The notes beneath the pieces were generated by a model. That model worked only from the letters and a program-made list of their open reading frames with translations, ran no database searches and was not told the origin of the DNA. A DNA stretch of 64,000 nucleotides from Paenalcaligenes sp052103955. GTDB taxonomy: Bacteria > Pseudomonadota > Gammaproteobacteria > Burkholderiales > Burkholderiaceae_B. The stretch covers positions 6,316 through 70,315 of the forward strand of contig JBQELO010000019.1 of the NCBI GenBank assembly GCA_052103955.1, in the 5' to 3' direction. Positions 52,301-60,405 of the stretch are shown in pieces. The first letter of the stretch is position 1. Each line of letters opens with the position of its first letter. Both the position numbers and the translations under genes were made by a program.

Positions 52301-54057
52301 TCACCATATTGCAGCGTTCCGCCGGTCACCTCAGCCTGCCCACCCAATTGGCCTGTCACCACTAGCCGGCCGCCGGACACAGTGGTTTTTCCTAGGAAGG
52401 TGCCGTTTGCACCTGTTAGTAACGTAGTGCCAGCGATCTGGTTAACATTGTGGATACCACTCTGCACGCTAGACAATCGCGTCGCGAAACGGTAGGCCAT
52501 GTTGGTATGGTTGAAGTTCAGTGTGGCGTGGCCAGCACCGAACTCTAGCGTGGCAGCATTGAGCAAGCCCGCGCCTGCAGCTAACTCTGACGCGGACGCG
52601 CCGATGTTCAGCGTACCCGAACCGCCGAACGGAAATATCGTGCCGTTGACCAGCGAGACGGTTCCGTTGCCGCCCGCACCTACGTTGACAACGCCGTTAT
52701 CCGCGATGGTCAGGGTGCCGCTGCCCGCGCCCAAACCGAACCCCAGATTCATGGCGCCAGCGTTGTTCCAAGTTGCACCGATGCCGCTGACCACCACATC
52801 GCCGATGCCGCTCATGCTGCCCACGAAACTGTCAACGTTCGAGACGATACCGCCCCCCTCGACCATCAGCGTGCCCCTGCCTTCGGCATCGCCAACCCTG
52901 AGCATGCCGCTATTGACCCATGTTGATCCGTTACCCGATACGTTGACCGTTCCACTGCCATTCTGGGTGCGCCCGATGTAGCCGTCATCGCTGGTCACAT
53001 AGCCTCCGGCTAAAACAGAAACCTTGCCCTGTCCGCCTTCTGAGCCTACCAGCAGAGCAGCACGATTACTCCACAGTGAACCCACATCGGAAATCGTCAC
53101 AGTTGCTACGCCATTCTGTAGTGCATCAACCGTGGCGAATTGGTTGGAGACCGTGCCGCTGTTAGAGATGCTCAACTCAGCAGCCCCGGAGCCGCCGACG
53201 AACAGATTTTCTGTTACTGACCAGGTGGATCCGCTATTCGATACCTTGACCTTGGCGGTAGCGCCGGCTGCAATACCGGCATCAATTCGGCCTTCCTTTG
53301 TGCCCAGTACGTTCAGGATCCGCAGTTCGCCACCGCTGACGGTGGTATCGCCGTTGAAGCGCGAGCTGTCACCCAGCAATAGTGTGATGCCAGCGTAATG
53401 ATTGAGTTGGTGCCGGCCTGCCGCACTACTGACCAGCGCCGAATTGAAGAGCACAGTACTGACTGCGTTGAAATTCAGCGTGCCTTGGCCTGCTCCAAAG
53501 CTAAGTTCTGCTGCGTCCAACACGCCGGCGGCCTCAGTGGTTACACTGCCAGGTGCTGAGCCGATGTTGATGGTGCCTACTGAACCAGCATTGCGGCCCA
53601 GTTCGGCAACCCCTTGGCCATTAGCACCCACCGTGACTGAACCGTGGTTGGCCAGCGTCAATGTGCCGTTACCACTAGCACCGACGACAAGGTTGCTGTT
53701 CAGAATCCAGTATGCGCCCAGACCCGAGACTTTCACCGTGCCTACGCCGCCTGTTGTTAATCCTAGCCAGCCGCTGGCGCTGCGCACGGCTGTTCCTGGG
53801 GGATCGATTTGCAACGAGCCTGCTGCGGTATTTCCGACGACAAGATCAGTGGCATCGCTCCAGTTTGCGACTGGTGTGACGTCCCCCGTTACCGCCGCAC
53901 CAGCTTGTACCGGTGATAAGGGAGAGGCGCAGGTTACTGCCAAGGCGATCAGAGCTGCGGTTTTGGATTTATTTTTGCTACGCCCTTTGACATGTTCATT
54001 AGCAACGTGCCATAGGCCGGTGGCGTGATTAAAGACCAGACTATAGATGCGGTTCAT
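49315..54057 (-). CDS. Autotransporter adhesin-like protein (type Va), complete
   Basis: 1580 residues. An ESPR (MNRIYSLVFNHATGLWHV, 1-25) and signal segment to about residue 52 are followed by a long passenger (about 53-1300) of beta-helical repeats with passenger-associated repeats (GTLVLTGANTYSGDTTVTGG near 759 and a second copy near 962). The C-terminal barrel (about 1310-1580) ends LQVRF. Two passenger segments of about 90 residues are nearly identical and 202 residues apart. The middle (about 300-530) is visibly more G+C-rich than the ends, suggesting mosaic origin. Such proteins are surface adhesins or biofilm factors; no protease catalytic motif seen. Confidence 0.94.
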   Translation of the reverse strand: MNRIYSLVFNHATGLWHVANEHVKGRSKNKSKTAALIALAVTCASPLSPVQAGAAVTGDVTPVANWSDATDLVVGNTAAGSLQIDPPGTAVRSASGWLGLTTGGVGTVKVSGLGAYWILNSNLVVGASGNGTLTLANHGSVTVGANGQGVAELGRNAGSVGTINIGSAPGSVTTEAAGVLDAAELSFGAGQGTLNFNAVSTVLFNSALVSSAAGRHQLNHYAGITLLLGDSSRFNGDTTVSGGELRILNVLGTKEGRIDAGIAAGATAKVKVSNSGSTWSVTENLFVGGSGAAELSISNSGTVSNQFATVDALQNGVATVTISDVGSLWSNRAALLVGSEGGQGKVSVLAGGYVTSDDGYIGRTQNGSGTVNVSGNGSTWVNSGMLRVGDAEGRGTLMVEGGGIVSNVDSFVGSMSGIGDVVVSGIGATWNNAGAMNLGFGLGAGSGTLTIADNGVVNVGAGGNGTVSLVNGTIFPFGGSGTLNIGASASELAAGAGLLNAATLEFGAGHATLNFNHTNMAYRFATRLSSVQSGIHNVNQIAGTTLLTGANGTFLGKTTVSGGRLVVTGQLGGQAEVTGGTLQYGDGYVGATNSLAADLKVSGSGSTLALRGPATLAVSGELNMADHTVLDIVAGGNALLRADKVTLGADVTFRLDGINSSSPADVLLIDTTNGINGDFAQISTGGSVGTVDYLSVNTRKSADSRQYIANYGLAWTANNSLAHGTFTLANASDDFTVGVALSDQASNPTAGWNGKTLTKTGAGTLVLTGANTYSGDTTVTGGTLQYGKADNNTGSANHLAGNINVSGLDSTLAVEGTASLQVDGDINMTDHTTLELAAGTPLRAGSVTLGNDVTLRLGGIDSSHTVEQLLITTTAGIDGTFAHTNIGGNTSGADYLSVNTRKSADNLQYFASYGLTWTANNSLAHGTFTLANASDDFTVGVALPDQAANPTTGWNGKTLTKAGAGTLVLTGSNTYSGGTVITDGTLQVARDANLGAAGGSLLLNGGTLATTSSFETARATTVAQTGAIDVAANTALLLTGAFSGNGDFTKLGNGLLTLQGDNSGFTGQTRVSAGQLVINGQLGGSLTLGKGSMLGGNATVGSTHSTLTVESGATLSPGNSIGLVSVNGDLVMQSGATFVVETDPAGSAADRVHVTGNALLNGGSVVHIGAAGNYGLQSNYTIMQVDGTLSGRFDTVASDFAFLTPSLAYDYHAGRVSLNLDRNDVVMSLTGSTPNQRATAAAIDSMGMNSGHKLYNAVVSLPDDKAVLHASFDQLSGEMHASAKTALLQESFYLRDAMSGRLRDASNAPASWLQAIGNWNHINSTSNTGSLTSSSGGFLMGIDAPMSNNWQLGLLAGYSRSSFDVKSRSSSGNSNNYHLGAYTGGQWGALRLQGGLAYSWHNLTTRRSVAIPGFTDQLTARYDGHTAQAFVDLGYGIDTSAATLEPFVNLAYVNLRTNRYNESGDAAALHAAGQTTDTTFTTLGLRASTDFEVGSSQLIARGSLGWRHAMGDITPYSTHAFSAGTAFEVAGAALARNSAVLELGVAMQLKASTMLGLSYQGQLSDSSQNHGLKANLQVRF
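51121..51945. repeat. 606-bp-period internal direct repeat in the autotransporter gene
   Basis: The sequence around 51120-51340 recurs around 51726-51946 with only scattered differences (for example CAACGTTTTACCGTTCCAGC at both 51181 and 51787, offset 606 = 202 codons). In-frame duplication of a passenger module; a likely site of recombination between copies. Confidence 0.8.
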
Positions 54058-54369
54058 AATGCCTCTTTGCTTTCTTTTTGCTATTTCCCCTAAAAATAGG
54101 GGCAGAGAGGCCTCGCAGCAGATCTGGGGCCTTATAGGGAGGAATTATGCAGAGTTGAGGTGGTCTTGAATATCACTGATATTGGGTATAAAGCGGCATG
54201 CTGCTGAGGCGGGGCGATGAATAATTGTCGTATAACAACAGCTTAGGCTATCGTAAGGGGGATGCTCTTTAGCTAATTTCTACATGATGTAGTGAGCGGT
54301 GTAGGGAAGTGTTTTATCCTTGGTGTTTTATGCGCAACGTTGAACTGATTAAAACAAAGGTCTGACTCT
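54058..54369. other. Divergent promoter region of autotransporter and cidA-like genes
   Basis: 312 bases without a gene. A CCCCTA / TAGGGG hairpin lies near 54088-54105, in the autotransporter leader. No other structure stands out; promoters for both genes are expected here but none is clear. Confidence 0.35.
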
Positions 54370-54747
54370 ATGCAAGCGTTGAAAGGAATAATGTGGTTGA
54401 TGTTGCTACAACTGGCTGGCGAGGCGTTGGCACATGTGTTGCAGCTACCGTTTCCTGGTCCCGTGGTAGGTATGCTACTGCTGGTCTTTGCGCTGTACTT
54501 TCCACTGGTGCGAGAGCCAGTCAAAGTCGCGGCGAGCTTTTTGCTTTCCCATTTGTCGCTATTGTTTGTGCCTGTGGGGGTAGGGGTCATCACCCATTTA
54601 GGACTAATTCGAGATCATGGGCTCAAATTGGGATTGGTGATTTTGGTGTCAACCTGGGCGGGAATGGTCGTCACAGTGCTATTGGTGCGTGGCTTGATTA
54701 AAAATCAATATGAATCCACAACCGAGGAGCTCAACCGCGATGCCTAA
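54370..54747 (+). CDS. CidA/LrgA-family holin-like membrane protein
   Basis: 125 residues, four helices. LPFPGPVVGMLLLVFALYF (about 26-45) and FLLSHLSLLFVPVGVGVITH (about 60-79) are the CidA/LrgA signatures. These proteins modulate murein hydrolase activity and cell lysis, or help pyruvate transport, together with the LrgB partner. It overlaps that partner gene by 8 bases. Confidence 0.9.
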   Translation: MQALKGIMWLMLLQLAGEALAHVLQLPFPGPVVGMLLLVFALYFPLVREPVKVAASFLLSHLSLLFVPVGVGVITHLGLIRDHGLKLGLVILVSTWAGMVVTVLLVRGLIKNQYESTTEELNRDA

Positions 54748-55465
54748 TTTTGTTGAGCTTTGGGTCTATCTCTCGTCTGAGCCTTTGTTCGGTTTAACCT
54801 CTACCATCACGGTGTACATACTGGCGCACAGTGTGTATGTACGACTAGGGCAGGCGCCTTTGGCGAACCCTGTCTTGTGGTCCGTCATTGTGTTGGGGGC
54901 TGGTTTGATGATTACCCGCGTTCCCTATCCCACCTACTTTGCGGGAGCTCAATTTATACACTTTTTATTAGGGCCTGCAGTGGTGGCTCTGGGCTTTCCG
55001 TTGTGGGAACGCAGAGACGAATTACGCCGTGGCTGGGGGCGCTATGTACTGGCCGCTTTAGCTGGTGGCGCAACCGCGGCAATCGTAGCCGTGGGCTTGG
55101 GTTGGGCGTTGGGATTACCGGATGATGTCTTGCGTTCCTTAGCACCTAAGTCGGTGACCGCACCCGTAGCGATGGGTATAGCCGAGAAAATAGGGGGCGT
55201 GCCCGCGTTAGCTGCTGTTTTTGCGGTGTTAACCGGTTTGGTAGGCGCATTGTCGGGTAGTTTCTTGTTCCGACTGCTGGGCATAGGTACTAAGGATGCC
55301 GATTGGGTGGCGCGTGGTTTTAGTTTGGGTACGGCCTCACACGGTATTGGTGCGGCTCGTGCTTTGCAGGTGAATGCTGATGCTGGGGCGTTTGCTGGGC
55401 TGGCATTAAGCCTACAAGTGCTGTTGGCGGCATTATTGATGCCATTGATTGCACAGTGGTTCTAA
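54740..55465 (+). CDS. LrgB/CidB-family membrane protein
   Basis: 241 residues from ATG 54740 (GAGGAG upstream), which overlaps the end of the CidA-like gene by 8 bases. Seven to eight helices; the conserved KSVTAPVAMGIAEKIGGVPA (about 144-163), FLLGPAVVALGFPLWERRDE and GTASHGIGAARAL motifs mark LrgB/CidB. Works with the upstream protein in the inner membrane. Confidence 0.92.
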   Translation: MPNFVELWVYLSSEPLFGLTSTITVYILAHSVYVRLGQAPLANPVLWSVIVLGAGLMITRVPYPTYFAGAQFIHFLLGPAVVALGFPLWERRDELRRGWGRYVLAALAGGATAAIVAVGLGWALGLPDDVLRSLAPKSVTAPVAMGIAEKIGGVPALAAVFAVLTGLVGALSGSFLFRLLGIGTKDADWVARGFSLGTASHGIGAARALQVNADAGAFAGLALSLQVLLAALLMPLIAQWF

Positions 55466-55579
55466 GGTGTAAAAACTATGATGAAGATCAGTCGTTATAC
55501 GCTGAGTACAGGCTTTCAGAATTACTGGCACACCACGTGTATGCAAACAGCAAAGTAGAGTATGGGCTGTATTGAGTAT

Positions 55580-56173
55580 CTACGTTAATACCCAATACAG
55601 TCTGTAAATCCAAAATATTTTATACAGTAGGGCCGCCGTTACAAATGCTATTTGATAAGTTCGGTTGCGTACCACGAGGGCAATAAGCGCTAGAACAATA
55701 AAGGTACCTTGTTGTATTGGATACTCAATCCCTAGGTTTTCAAAATGTTCTGCTCCCTTCATCGCTGTGTCTATCAGATCAATGGCCGCTAACATTGCAA
55801 ACATTGTGTAAAACGTTCTACGCCGCGATTGAAAATAATCTTTGTAGCCCTGGTAGTCAGTCATGCTGGAAGGAAATAGCATGGATGCAATGAATACAAA
55901 AAAACAGGCATAAGAGATCAAAAATAAATATAAACCGAAGGACCAAACGCGAATTTTGGTGAGTCCAAACTCATACCACCAGAAATGGATAATCGCTAAA
56001 AAAATAAAAAGTACCCATCCTAAGTGAACGATATAGATTTTCTTGCGTTCAGGATGTTGTAAAAACTCAGATACGCCTACCACAAGGCGCGCAATGCTAA
56101 TCCCCATAATCATGCCGATAATAATTCGGATATGGGGAAAGTGTTCCTGATTTACTAGTGTTAATTCAAACAT
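55580..56173 (-). CDS. Integral membrane protein, six helices, unknown
   Basis: 197 residues from ATG 56173 (AGGG five bases upstream). Six hydrophobic segments, the first beginning IRIIIGMIMGISIARLVVGV (about 16-35), with an aromatic-rich second segment (HFWWYEFGL). No recognised family beyond a general integral-membrane pattern. The 34-base dyad CTGTATTG / CAATACAG (55567-55600) overlaps its stop codon and may end transcription. Confidence 0.7.
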   Translation of the reverse strand: MFELTLVNQEHFPHIRIIIGMIMGISIARLVVGVSEFLQHPERKKIYIVHLGWVLFIFLAIIHFWWYEFGLTKIRVWSFGLYLFLISYACFFVFIASMLFPSSMTDYQGYKDYFQSRRRTFYTMFAMLAAIDLIDTAMKGAEHFENLGIEYPIQQGTFIVLALIALVVRNRTYQIAFVTAALLYKIFWIYRLYWVLT

Positions 56174-56226
56174 CTCCACCCTGCCTTTTGGTCATTTTTT
56201 TGGCAACTATAGCAGAATAACCAATA

Positions 56227-56263
56227 AAAAACGCCACCATAAACTGAGCATGGTGGCGTTTTT
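56227..56263 (-). terminator. Rho-independent terminator
   Basis: AAAAACGCCACCAT / ATGGTGGCGTTTTT, a 14-bp stem with a 9-nt loop, downstream of the minus-strand gene at 56299. Confidence 0.9.
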
Positions 56264-56298
56264 GTTGGTTAGGCGGAAATGCCTACGCGTGACAGAAC

Positions 56299-56571
56299 TT
56301 AGGACGAGACAGTGCTTGATGGCCATGCCAAAGACTCTGCAGCCAATACAGTTCTACGCATTTCTTCATGTTGAGTGTGTAGTGAGATATAGCGCTCTTG
56401 TTCCGCATCATCTCGAGTAACCGTGCCGTTAAACGACTCTTGTACGTAGTTGGCATACCAGACGGATTCACTGACCGTCATACCTACAAAGATTTCATTG
56501 TCGTCCTGATCAGTGGACAAGGCACGGATTTCTGACAGATACGCCCGTTCATTGGGCTGAAATTTCAACAT
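56299..56571 (-). CDS. 90-residue soluble hypothetical protein
   Basis: AAGGAG lies nine bases before ATG 56571. Acidic soluble protein with helices (RAYLSEIRALSTDQDDNEIF; AEQERYISLHTQHEEMRRTV). No signal peptide or metal motif. Followed by a strong terminator, so a separate unit. No family recognised. Confidence 0.65.
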   Translation of the reverse strand: MLKFQPNERAYLSEIRALSTDQDDNEIFVGMTVSESVWYANYVQESFNGTVTRDDAEQERYISLHTQHEEMRRTVLAAESLAWPSSTVSS

Positions 56572-56765
56572 AAGACTCCTTAAATGAACCTACATTGTAG
56601 TCGTCTATCTGAAATCGCCTAGGGTAGTAGTCAAAAGAGGGTGAGGAAGGGGGATCATCCTAGGCACGACTCAGCTAAGTGATAAGCCTGTGCTGAGCTG
56701 AGTAACATATTGATGCCGTAGGGGGAGAGTGGGAGGGGGGGGATGGCCTTGCTCGTTAAGCTGCA

Positions 56766-57023
56766 TTATTGTATTGGCATAAAAGACCAACCTTTTTGTT
56801 TCATGCATGCATGTCGAAGATCTTGGTTCCGCGTAATTGCTTTGGATCTTACGTCGTCACTATCTTTGTAGCTGTAGTCGCTACCATATTTAAGAACATC
56901 ATACTCACAATCAGATATTGCAGCCTCGCGCTCTGAAGGAGTGCCCCCGGGTTTTTGCCATGAGTAATTTCCAAAGGCACATCCAGCCAGAATAACACTG
57001 ATTAATATAATGGATTTCTTCAT
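56766..57023 (-). CDS. Small lipoprotein
   Basis: 85 residues from ATG 57023 (GGAG seven bases upstream; an earlier start at 57056 is not supported). The lipobox VILAGC falls at about 10-15. The mature part has two more cysteines (ISDCEYDVLKYG; RHACMKQKGW), probably a disulfide. Resembles many small envelope lipoproteins of proteobacteria; function unknown. Confidence 0.75.
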   Translation of the reverse strand: MKKSIILISVILAGCAFGNYSWQKPGGTPSEREAAISDCEYDVLKYGSDYSYKDSDDVRSKAITRNQDLRHACMKQKGWSFMPIQ

Positions 57024-57255
57024 TTTTTCTCCATACGGTAAGCCTACAACGATCAAGTTTTGTGTTTGATGCCTCGTTTCTTGAGGGGGATGTAGGACAT
57101 TTATAGCACATTGTATGTATATTAGAAGACCCTAATATGGGAGTGACGGCTGCTAGGGTAGCTTGAATGGTATATACAAAATTTTATTCTTGTCTTGAGT
57201 TGCCGATTGGGGGCAGTTTTTATCGATTATTCAGCGCACTGTGACGCGTAACTGA

Positions 57256-58113
57256 CTACAGTTTCATCTGGGCATAGACGGCTTGTGACACACGCATTAA
57301 CTCAGCCCTGTCAGTACCCGCAGAGATTGCGTAGCCAAAGTTATTTTCTACCCAATAGAACACATTGATGGGACCATCGTTTCCAAACTGAAAGGCAGCA
57401 TTGGCTTCGCTGGGGATTTCTCGTGTGACATACAGCGTCAGCCGCTGTCCGCTTTCTGAGCCGTACATGAATTGAGCAACAGGGCCGCGCTCACCGGGTA
57501 GCAAGCGGCCGCCAATAAGTTCATAGCCTACGTGCGACAGCGAAGGCGCTTTTACCTCGGTGCCCATCCTTTTTGTGAGCCAGGTTACTAGCGCTTGTTC
57601 TTGGTCTGCGCTGACTTCAACAGGTCTGCGTACGTCAGGGCTATACACCACGTGAGCGACAGCGGCTCGCTGTGCAAAGCCGGATAAGTGACCATCGTCT
57701 GACATCATGATGGAGGCGGTGTTAGGTGCTTCTGCAAGCGCAAGTTGTAATGTTTGTGCATCAACGTGCCCACGTAAGAACCATGCTGATCCGCCACTCA
57801 TAATACCAACTACCACGCAAGCAGCCAGAGCACTCCATGGAAAGCGTTTGGCGGTAGCTTTTAACGGTAAACGTAATGGAAACGGCTCATCCATTACAGG
57901 GTCTAGGGAGTTGTGCAGCATACGGTTTTGCTGCTGCCAGTCGCTTACACGAGCTTGCTCAGCAGGATACATAGCAAGAAATTTTTCGATGTGTGCAATG
58001 CGTTCAGGCGGCAAGAGCTGATCGGCATAGGCATGCAGATCAGCTTCTGTTACTGGCTTGGCACCATCGGTTCTGGTGTCTGAGCTAAACGTTTTGAGTG
58101 TGTGGTCGTCCAT
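57256..58113 (-). CDS. Anti-sigma factor (RsiW/ChrR-like, transmembrane)
   Basis: 285 residues. The N-terminal cytoplasmic part (about 20-75: EADLHAYADQLLPPERIAHI) resembles the anti-sigma fold but lacks the zinc-binding HxxxCxxC. One membrane helix (about 92-113, SALAACVVVGIMSGGSAWFL). The C-terminal periplasmic domain (about 155-285) is beta-rich. The start codon is two bases after the sigma gene stop, so they are coupled; it should hold the sigma factor inactive. Confidence 0.87.
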   Translation of the reverse strand: MDDHTLKTFSSDTRTDGAKPVTEADLHAYADQLLPPERIAHIEKFLAMYPAEQARVSDWQQQNRMLHNSLDPVMDEPFPLRLPLKATAKRFPWSALAACVVVGIMSGGSAWFLRGHVDAQTLQLALAEAPNTASIMMSDDGHLSGFAQRAAVAHVVYSPDVRRPVEVSADQEQALVTWLTKRMGTEVKAPSLSHVGYELIGGRLLPGERGPVAQFMYGSESGQRLTLYVTREIPSEANAAFQFGNDGPINVFYWVENNFGYAISAGTDRAELMRVSQAVYAQMKL

Positions 58114-58115
58114 AA

Positions 58116-58631
58116 TTATTTTCTGCGCTGAATCTTAAGCTCGGAGACAGTCTGGCCTTGCAGCTCCTCACGCAAGCGAGCTCGAGCGCGAGAGAGGCGA
58201 GACATAACGGTGCCGATGGGGATGTTCAGTACCGTGGATACTTCTTCATAGCGTAGTTCTTCTACGCCCACCAATAAAAGCACCTCGCGATGACTGGTGG
58301 GTAAACGTTGAAGGGTATTGTTCAGATCACATAGTTCCAATACATCGGCTTGCAACGGACGTTGCGATACTTCAGGAAGGTCGTCACCAGCATAGTCTTC
58401 AAGCCTGCTGTGTTGTGCCCGTAAATCATCAATAAAGCAGTTGTGCATGATGCCAAACATCCATGCGCGAATGTTGCTACGCTTTTGCCACATGGAGAAA
58501 CTGCTCCATGCGCGTTCTAGAGTGTCTTGTACCAAATCATCAGCACGATCGCGATCACCTACCAGCCCACGCGCATAACGCCGTAGGCTGGGGATGCAGG
58601 CAACAATCGCAGCTTCGTCTTGAGCTCGCAT
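58116..58631 (-). CDS. ECF-type RNA polymerase sigma factor
   Basis: 171 residues. Sigma region 2 is seen as DRADDLVQDTLERAWSSFSM (about 26-45) and IRAWMFGIMHNCFIDDLR; region 4 as LPTSHREVLLLVGVEELRYE plus EVSTVLNIPIGTVMSRLSRA (about 109-152). Middle gene of a three-gene operon: a secreted protein upstream and the anti-sigma factor downstream. Its inducing signal is unknown. Confidence 0.93.
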   Translation of the reverse strand: MRAQDEAAIVACIPSLRRYARGLVGDRDRADDLVQDTLERAWSSFSMWQKRSNIRAWMFGIMHNCFIDDLRAQHSRLEDYAGDDLPEVSQRPLQADVLELCDLNNTLQRLPTSHREVLLLVGVEELRYEEVSTVLNIPIGTVMSRLSRARARLREELQGQTVSELKIQRRK

Positions 58632-58652
58632 TAGTGAGGAAGTAGTGTGAGG

Positions 58653-59027
58653 TTACTTAATAATGTGCCAGACGCCTTTGACGTTGTCACCTTTCACGTC
58701 ACCTGCTGCTTTATCTTCGACGTACGTGTAGACAGGCATGCCTTTATAGGCCCATTGCTTGCTGCCATCGTCGCGAATGACAATAGTCAGCTCACCCTCA
58801 GAAGCAGCATCGTTAGCGGCGAGAGCTGGCGGCCATAAGTCAGCACACGGACCATTGCATGCGCTTTTGCCGCTATTGGCTACATCTTTATCAAAGGTAT
58901 ACAGTGTCATGCCATTGGCATCCACCAGAATGTCGTTGGACATGGTGATACCTGACTCAGCATGGGCAAGTGTGGAAAAGGCGGCCGCAAGAGTGAGTGT
59001 CAACGTGGAAAGTAAACGATTAGTCAT
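58653..59027 (-). CDS. Secreted Yx(FWY)xxD-motif protein
   Basis: 124 residues from ATG 59027 (GGAAG upstream; a longer start at 59171 is not supported). A signal peptide ends near AHAES (about 22-24). Two secreted-repeat motifs are visible: MTLYTFDKDVANSGKSACNG and MPVYTYVEDKAAGDVKGDNV, matching the COG4315 family. Often encoded with ECF sigma / anti-sigma pairs, as here (22 bases before the sigma gene). Confidence 0.87.
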   Translation of the reverse strand: MTNRLLSTLTLTLAAAFSTLAHAESGITMSNDILVDANGMTLYTFDKDVANSGKSACNGPCADLWPPALAANDAASEGELTIVIRDDGSKQWAYKGMPVYTYVEDKAAGDVKGDNVKGVWHIIK

Positions 59028-59197
59028 GGAAACTTCCTTCAAAAAGTGAGTGTGTACTTCCATAGACGTATGAGCAGGCGTTTTTATTCCATCTTTTTTA
59101 GCGCTTACTTCGCTACGAATACTTACTAGCCTTATTAAGAAGGTAGGTGTGTAGTGCGCTACTATCCACATCAGAGAAAATAGACGAGGACATAAAA

Positions 59198-59515
59198 GTG
59201 CAGATTGTCATTCTGGTGGTTCTGGCAGGTATTGCATTGTTGGCAGCACCTATGCTGCTTTCGGCAGCAGTTGCAATATTGGCTATAGTGCTTTGGAAAA
59301 GTGGGAAAACAAGGCTAGCGTTACAGGTAGTGTATGTAGTGGCGGCTCTTGTGCTGACGTATTGGCTAGTGACGACTACTGCCTTGTTACTGGCTGCCTA
59401 TGATGCCTATGTGTGGACGATAGCAGTAGGTGGTGCGCTGGTTGTGGCGAGTGGGGTGTTTGGGGCGGGGTTTAGGGCGGTGTTTATAGCCAAAAAACAC
59501 CGCCAGACTAGCTAG
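59198..59515 (+). CDS. Small membrane protein, three to four helices
   Basis: 105 residues from GTG 59198 with GAGGA seven bases upstream. Almost wholly hydrophobic (IVILVVLAGIALLAAPMLLS and so on) with a charged break (LWKSGKTR). Its stop overlaps the end of the convergent gene at 59512 by 4 bases. Family not recognised. Confidence 0.65.
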   Translation: MQIVILVVLAGIALLAAPMLLSAAVAILAIVLWKSGKTRLALQVVYVVAALVLTYWLVTTTALLLAAYDAYVWTIAVGGALVVASGVFGAGFRAVFIAKKHRQTS

Positions 59516-59796
59516 CCCTCTGCTGCCATCATTTCTTGGTATTCCCGTAACTCTGCCGCTTCTCGTGAGCATGAGCGATCTTGTTCCGCTGCAGGCATGG
59601 ACATATGTTCATTTTTGGCATGAGGGTAGTTTTCCATGATTTCATTGGCGAGTGCTTTTGTCTCTTTAGTAGAGGCTAGCTTCTCAACAAATCTATCTAT
59701 TTCAGCGTAATAGTCTTGGCAGATAGGGGTGAGCTCTGCGGAGAAAGCGCTAGAGGACATTGCCAAGCAGAGGCTGGCTAAAAGTAGTTTGTTCAT
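59512..59796 (-). CDS. Periplasmic protein with signal peptide
   Basis: 94 residues. Signal peptide about 1-20 (AFSAELT), then a helical mature part with two cysteines (PICQDYYAEIDRFVEKLAST; QDRSCSREAAELREY), possibly disulfide-linked; resembles DUF5339-type periplasmic proteins (tentative). Convergent with the membrane protein gene at 59198. Confidence 0.7.
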   Translation of the reverse strand: MNKLLLASLCLAMSSSAFSAELTPICQDYYAEIDRFVEKLASTKETKALANEIMENYPHAKNEHMSMPAAEQDRSCSREAAELREYQEMMAAEG

Positions 59797-59841
59797 AGGT
59801 AGTACTCCAGTTGACTTCTAGATGTCTCGCGAATGGCTTGC

Positions 59842-60195
59842 TTAGGGCGTAGTAGGCCGTCTACGAACAATCAAGAAGAATAAAATGCACGCTAGCGTCA
59901 ATAGCGCGAAGAAGGCGAGGCCAATACTAAAGTTCTCTGTCCCTATATCGCTGAGCATCGTTATTGCATCTAGCGCAACGTAGAGGCTGTAGGCTAGAGT
60001 TGGCAGAAAAAGGATCGCAGCAAGAGTTTTGATGGACGGGCGAGATCTCATCGCCAGCAGGATGGCGAGAACGATGGCTGCCACAATAAGAACAGGAATT
60101 CCTACCACGAGGGTGAGGAGACCGTTTGAGGCGAAGGCTGGAAAAGGTATGAGTAACGCGACTACTAACATTACCGCGTTCAAGAATAAGTTCAT
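59842..60195 (-). CDS. Small membrane protein, four helices
   Basis: 117 residues from ATG 60195 with AGGTGA four bases upstream; an earlier start at 60249 is not supported. Four hydrophobic segments and a basic C-terminus (FLIVRRRPTTP). No family recognised. Confidence 0.68.
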   Translation of the reverse strand: MNLFLNAVMLVVALLIPFPAFASNGLLTLVVGIPVLIVAAIVLAILLAMRSRPSIKTLAAILFLPTLAYSLYVALDAITMLSDIGTENFSIGLAFFALLTLACILFFLIVRRRPTTP

Positions 60196-60405
60196 GGCTT
60201 CACCTAGAGGGCCTGATAGAGCGAGTTCACGATCAGATAGTTGTTGCACGTACTTCTTTTCATTGTTGGCTCACGTCATGCTGAATCAATAACCACTATT
60301 AAATTAGGGGGAATCTTAGCATAGCGGTAATTCTGTAGTGGGTCGCTTCGGGTTGCCGTGTGTATGTGTGCTGCTATGATATTTGACATGTTTTATTGTG
60401 GGGTA

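Noticed and set aside
50540..54028. Long plus-strand open frames antisense to the autotransporter (92-208 codons)
   Set aside because: They are Pro/Ser/Ala/Thr-rich mirror products of the Gly/Thr/Asn-rich passenger codons, with no ribosome sites and no protein-like domains.
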